From assembly GCA_024362935.1 (NCBI GenBank), contig JANCRA010000117.1, forward strand, positions 1,054,001 through 1,118,000: a stretch of DNA of 64,000 bases, in the 5' to 3' direction. Below the pieces are notes generated by a model. It did not search any database, was not told where the DNA came from, and worked only from the letters and a program-made list of their open reading frames with translations. Source of the DNA: Setophaga petechia (Eukaryota > Chordata > Aves > Passeriformes > Parulidae). The position numbers were made by a program, and so were the translations under genes. Below are positions 62,121-64,000 of this stretch, piece by piece (the first letter of the stretch is position 1; each line of letters opens with the position of its first letter).

Positions 62121-63446
62121 TAGGGCAGCAGCCAGAGCACAGCAGCAGCACAAGCACAGCCCCACAGACTGCAGGAACAGCTGAGCTCACACCAGCAGGA
62201 CCCTGCCAGAGCTCCACAGCAGGGCATGGAGGCCTCTCTCCAACAGCTCCCTCCCCTTAAGGCAGGAATCCATGGCTCACCTTCCCAGGAATGCCAGGTA
62301 ATGCAGGGTACCTGGGTAAGTACAGCTCACAGGTGGCCCTGGGGCACTGAGTGCCACCCTCTGAGTGACAGGAAAGCACAGCTGAAGGACACGTCCCATT
62401 CCTCTGCAGGGCAGATGCCAATCCACCCCTGAGGACAGCAATGAACTTCTCAGCTCCTGAGTGCATGCCAGGCATGGACAGAGGTGTCCACCATCCCACC
62501 AGGCACCCCCAGGAGCACAAAGGATCCAGCATTCAGCATTTAATGGGAAAAAGTATCAGCTCTACATGAAACAGGGCTTTGAGCTGTCCACACAGGCACA
62601 GGTGAAGAGGGAGAGGTATGAACTATTGGTCTGATCATTTGTCAGGTGTCCAGGAACAGAAAACAGCTGCAGGGGTCCAGAACCTGCAGTCTTGTGACTG
62701 TTACTCACCAAGCCTGTAACCACTGGGGATTGAATCCATCCGTTCAAATGAACTTAAATAACTGCTTTACTTATTTATATCCCAAATTATAAAATAAATA
62801 TCTCACTAAATGCATCACTTGCAGAAAAACTTTCAAAGGTACAGTGGTATAAAGCCTTCTTATGTTAAATTTAAAACAAAAGCAAGAGACAGGAAACAAC
62901 CACCTGTCCCCCTTCTAAACTACCATCATTTTAATTTTTAAAGAAGTCCAATACATTTACTCCTGTCACATGTGCTGCTGGGTGAGCAAGGCTGAGTCTG
63001 TGTGTTTCTGAGGTCTCTGAGATCCTGTGTGTCAGCCCTCACACCATGATGAGCTGTACAACCATCCCAGCTGCTTTGCTGGTTCCTCACAGCCTCTGAA
63101 CAGGCAGAGGCAGCAGCACAGCAGCACAGCAGCGTGCCCTGGGACCGAGGGAAGGGCCAGGAACCCCCAGGGAGCAGGGCCAGGCTCTGGTCTGTGTTTG
63201 CATTATGTGACACAGGGCCCTGGTCCATGATAAAAGTTCCTGGGTACTATGGTGACATGAATATTAATGACCTGTGATTAAAACACCAGGCAAGGAGCTC
63301 TATTTGCATTTAATACAAGACTGTCCCTGCTCTGCCACACAGCCCTTATCAAATGGCTTCATCTTCACGGGCTTCAGCTTCTCATTTGTCAAATAATTTG
63401 ATAAACCTCCCTGGCACCATCTGTGTGTCTGTTCTGCAGAGGGGAC

Positions 63447-63692
63447 GGGCACAGGTTGTGGCACAGAGGCACAGGTTGTGGCACAGAGGCACGGGTTGTG
63501 GCACAGAGGCACGGGTTGTGGCACAGGTTGTGGCACAGAGGCACAGGTTGTGGCACAGGCTGTGGCACAGAGGCACAGGTTGTGGCACAGAGGCACAGGC
63601 TGTGGCACAGGCTGTGGCACAGAGGCACAGGCTGTGGCACAGAGGCACGGGCTGTGGCACAGGCTGTGGCACAGGTTGTGGCACAGGCTGGG
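63447..63692. repeat. 18/12-bp compound minisatellite, ~14 units
   Basis: GTGGCACAGAGGCACAGG (18 bp) mixed with GTGGCACAGGCT (12 bp). Both lengths are multiples of three, hence open frames. Confidence 0.94.
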
Positions 63693-64000
63693 GGCACACC
63701 TCACACCCAGAGCCTCTGTGTTCTGCAGAACAGCTCAGCACCTCAAACTGCAGCAGGTAGGGCAGCACAGGAACAGCAGGGCAAACTCATGTTCACACAC
63801 CCAAGCACATCTGCTGACTCAGATTCAACAGGCTGTGGCACTCAGCAGCTTTGTTCTTCCCAGAACTGTCCCCAAGGATGACAGGGCAGTGTCACCTGCC
63901 TGTCCTGCCCTGCTCCAGCCCTTGTCACCCCACACACACCAGGGCCCTGGGATGCACTTCTTCACTGCTTACACACACAACCAGTAAAAGCCCCAACCAC

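Noticed and set aside
61223..62260. 345-codon plus-strand frame
   Set aside because: Mostly 22-bp array (FWFQHSGVL-type period). The flanks are not protein-like.

Overview
The window is nuclear DNA from a bird, most likely a songbird. It has CR1 LINE fragments in the avian 3'-end style, an ERVL-type solo LTR that resembles passerine elements, short GC-rich introns full of minisatellites, and the vertebrate gene order AAK1-NFU1. Both genes run on the minus strand. Exons were found by reading ORFs for known protein segments and fixing the AG/GT boundaries so that codon phase carries through every junction.

Region 1 to 5,950 holds NFU1, the mitochondrial iron-sulfur carrier. Seven coding exons (711 nt, 237 codons) join in frame from the start codon at 5,846 to the exon ending at 191. 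The last short exon lies off the left edge. The start codon sits in a CpG island with a YY1-type motif and a CTCF-type motif.

Region 5,930 to 13,500 is the NFU1-AAK1 intergenic block and is the strangest part. It holds a 21-bp GC-rich array against the NFU1 promoter, a ~300-bp segment present twice as direct copies (7,050 and 13,186), an ERVL-type LTR, an A-rich tract, and a 3.6-kb satellite rich in CpG. A second CpG island with NRF1- and YY1-type motifs but no recognised gene follows, then a G-rich tract.

Region 13,500 to 64,000 is AAK1, the AP2-associated NAK-family kinase of clathrin-mediated endocytosis. Nineteen shared coding exons run from the glycine loop (51,269) to 24,417. They are followed by two alternative terminal exons: a short one at 23,283-23,377, ending like the standard 961-residue form, and a long one at 16,639-17,690 with repeated DVF/DPF...APF motifs. 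The in-window short CDS is 2,723 nt and the phase works throughout. The first coding exon or exons lie beyond 64,000, so 51,270-64,000 is intron.

The AAK1 introns carry more than fifteen tandem arrays. Several lie directly beside exons, and their units look like reiterated splice sites: one donor-type array and at least two acceptor-type arrays. This and the intergenic satellite are the observations most worth following up. I saw no tRNA, rRNA, CRISPR array or other protein gene that I can support.
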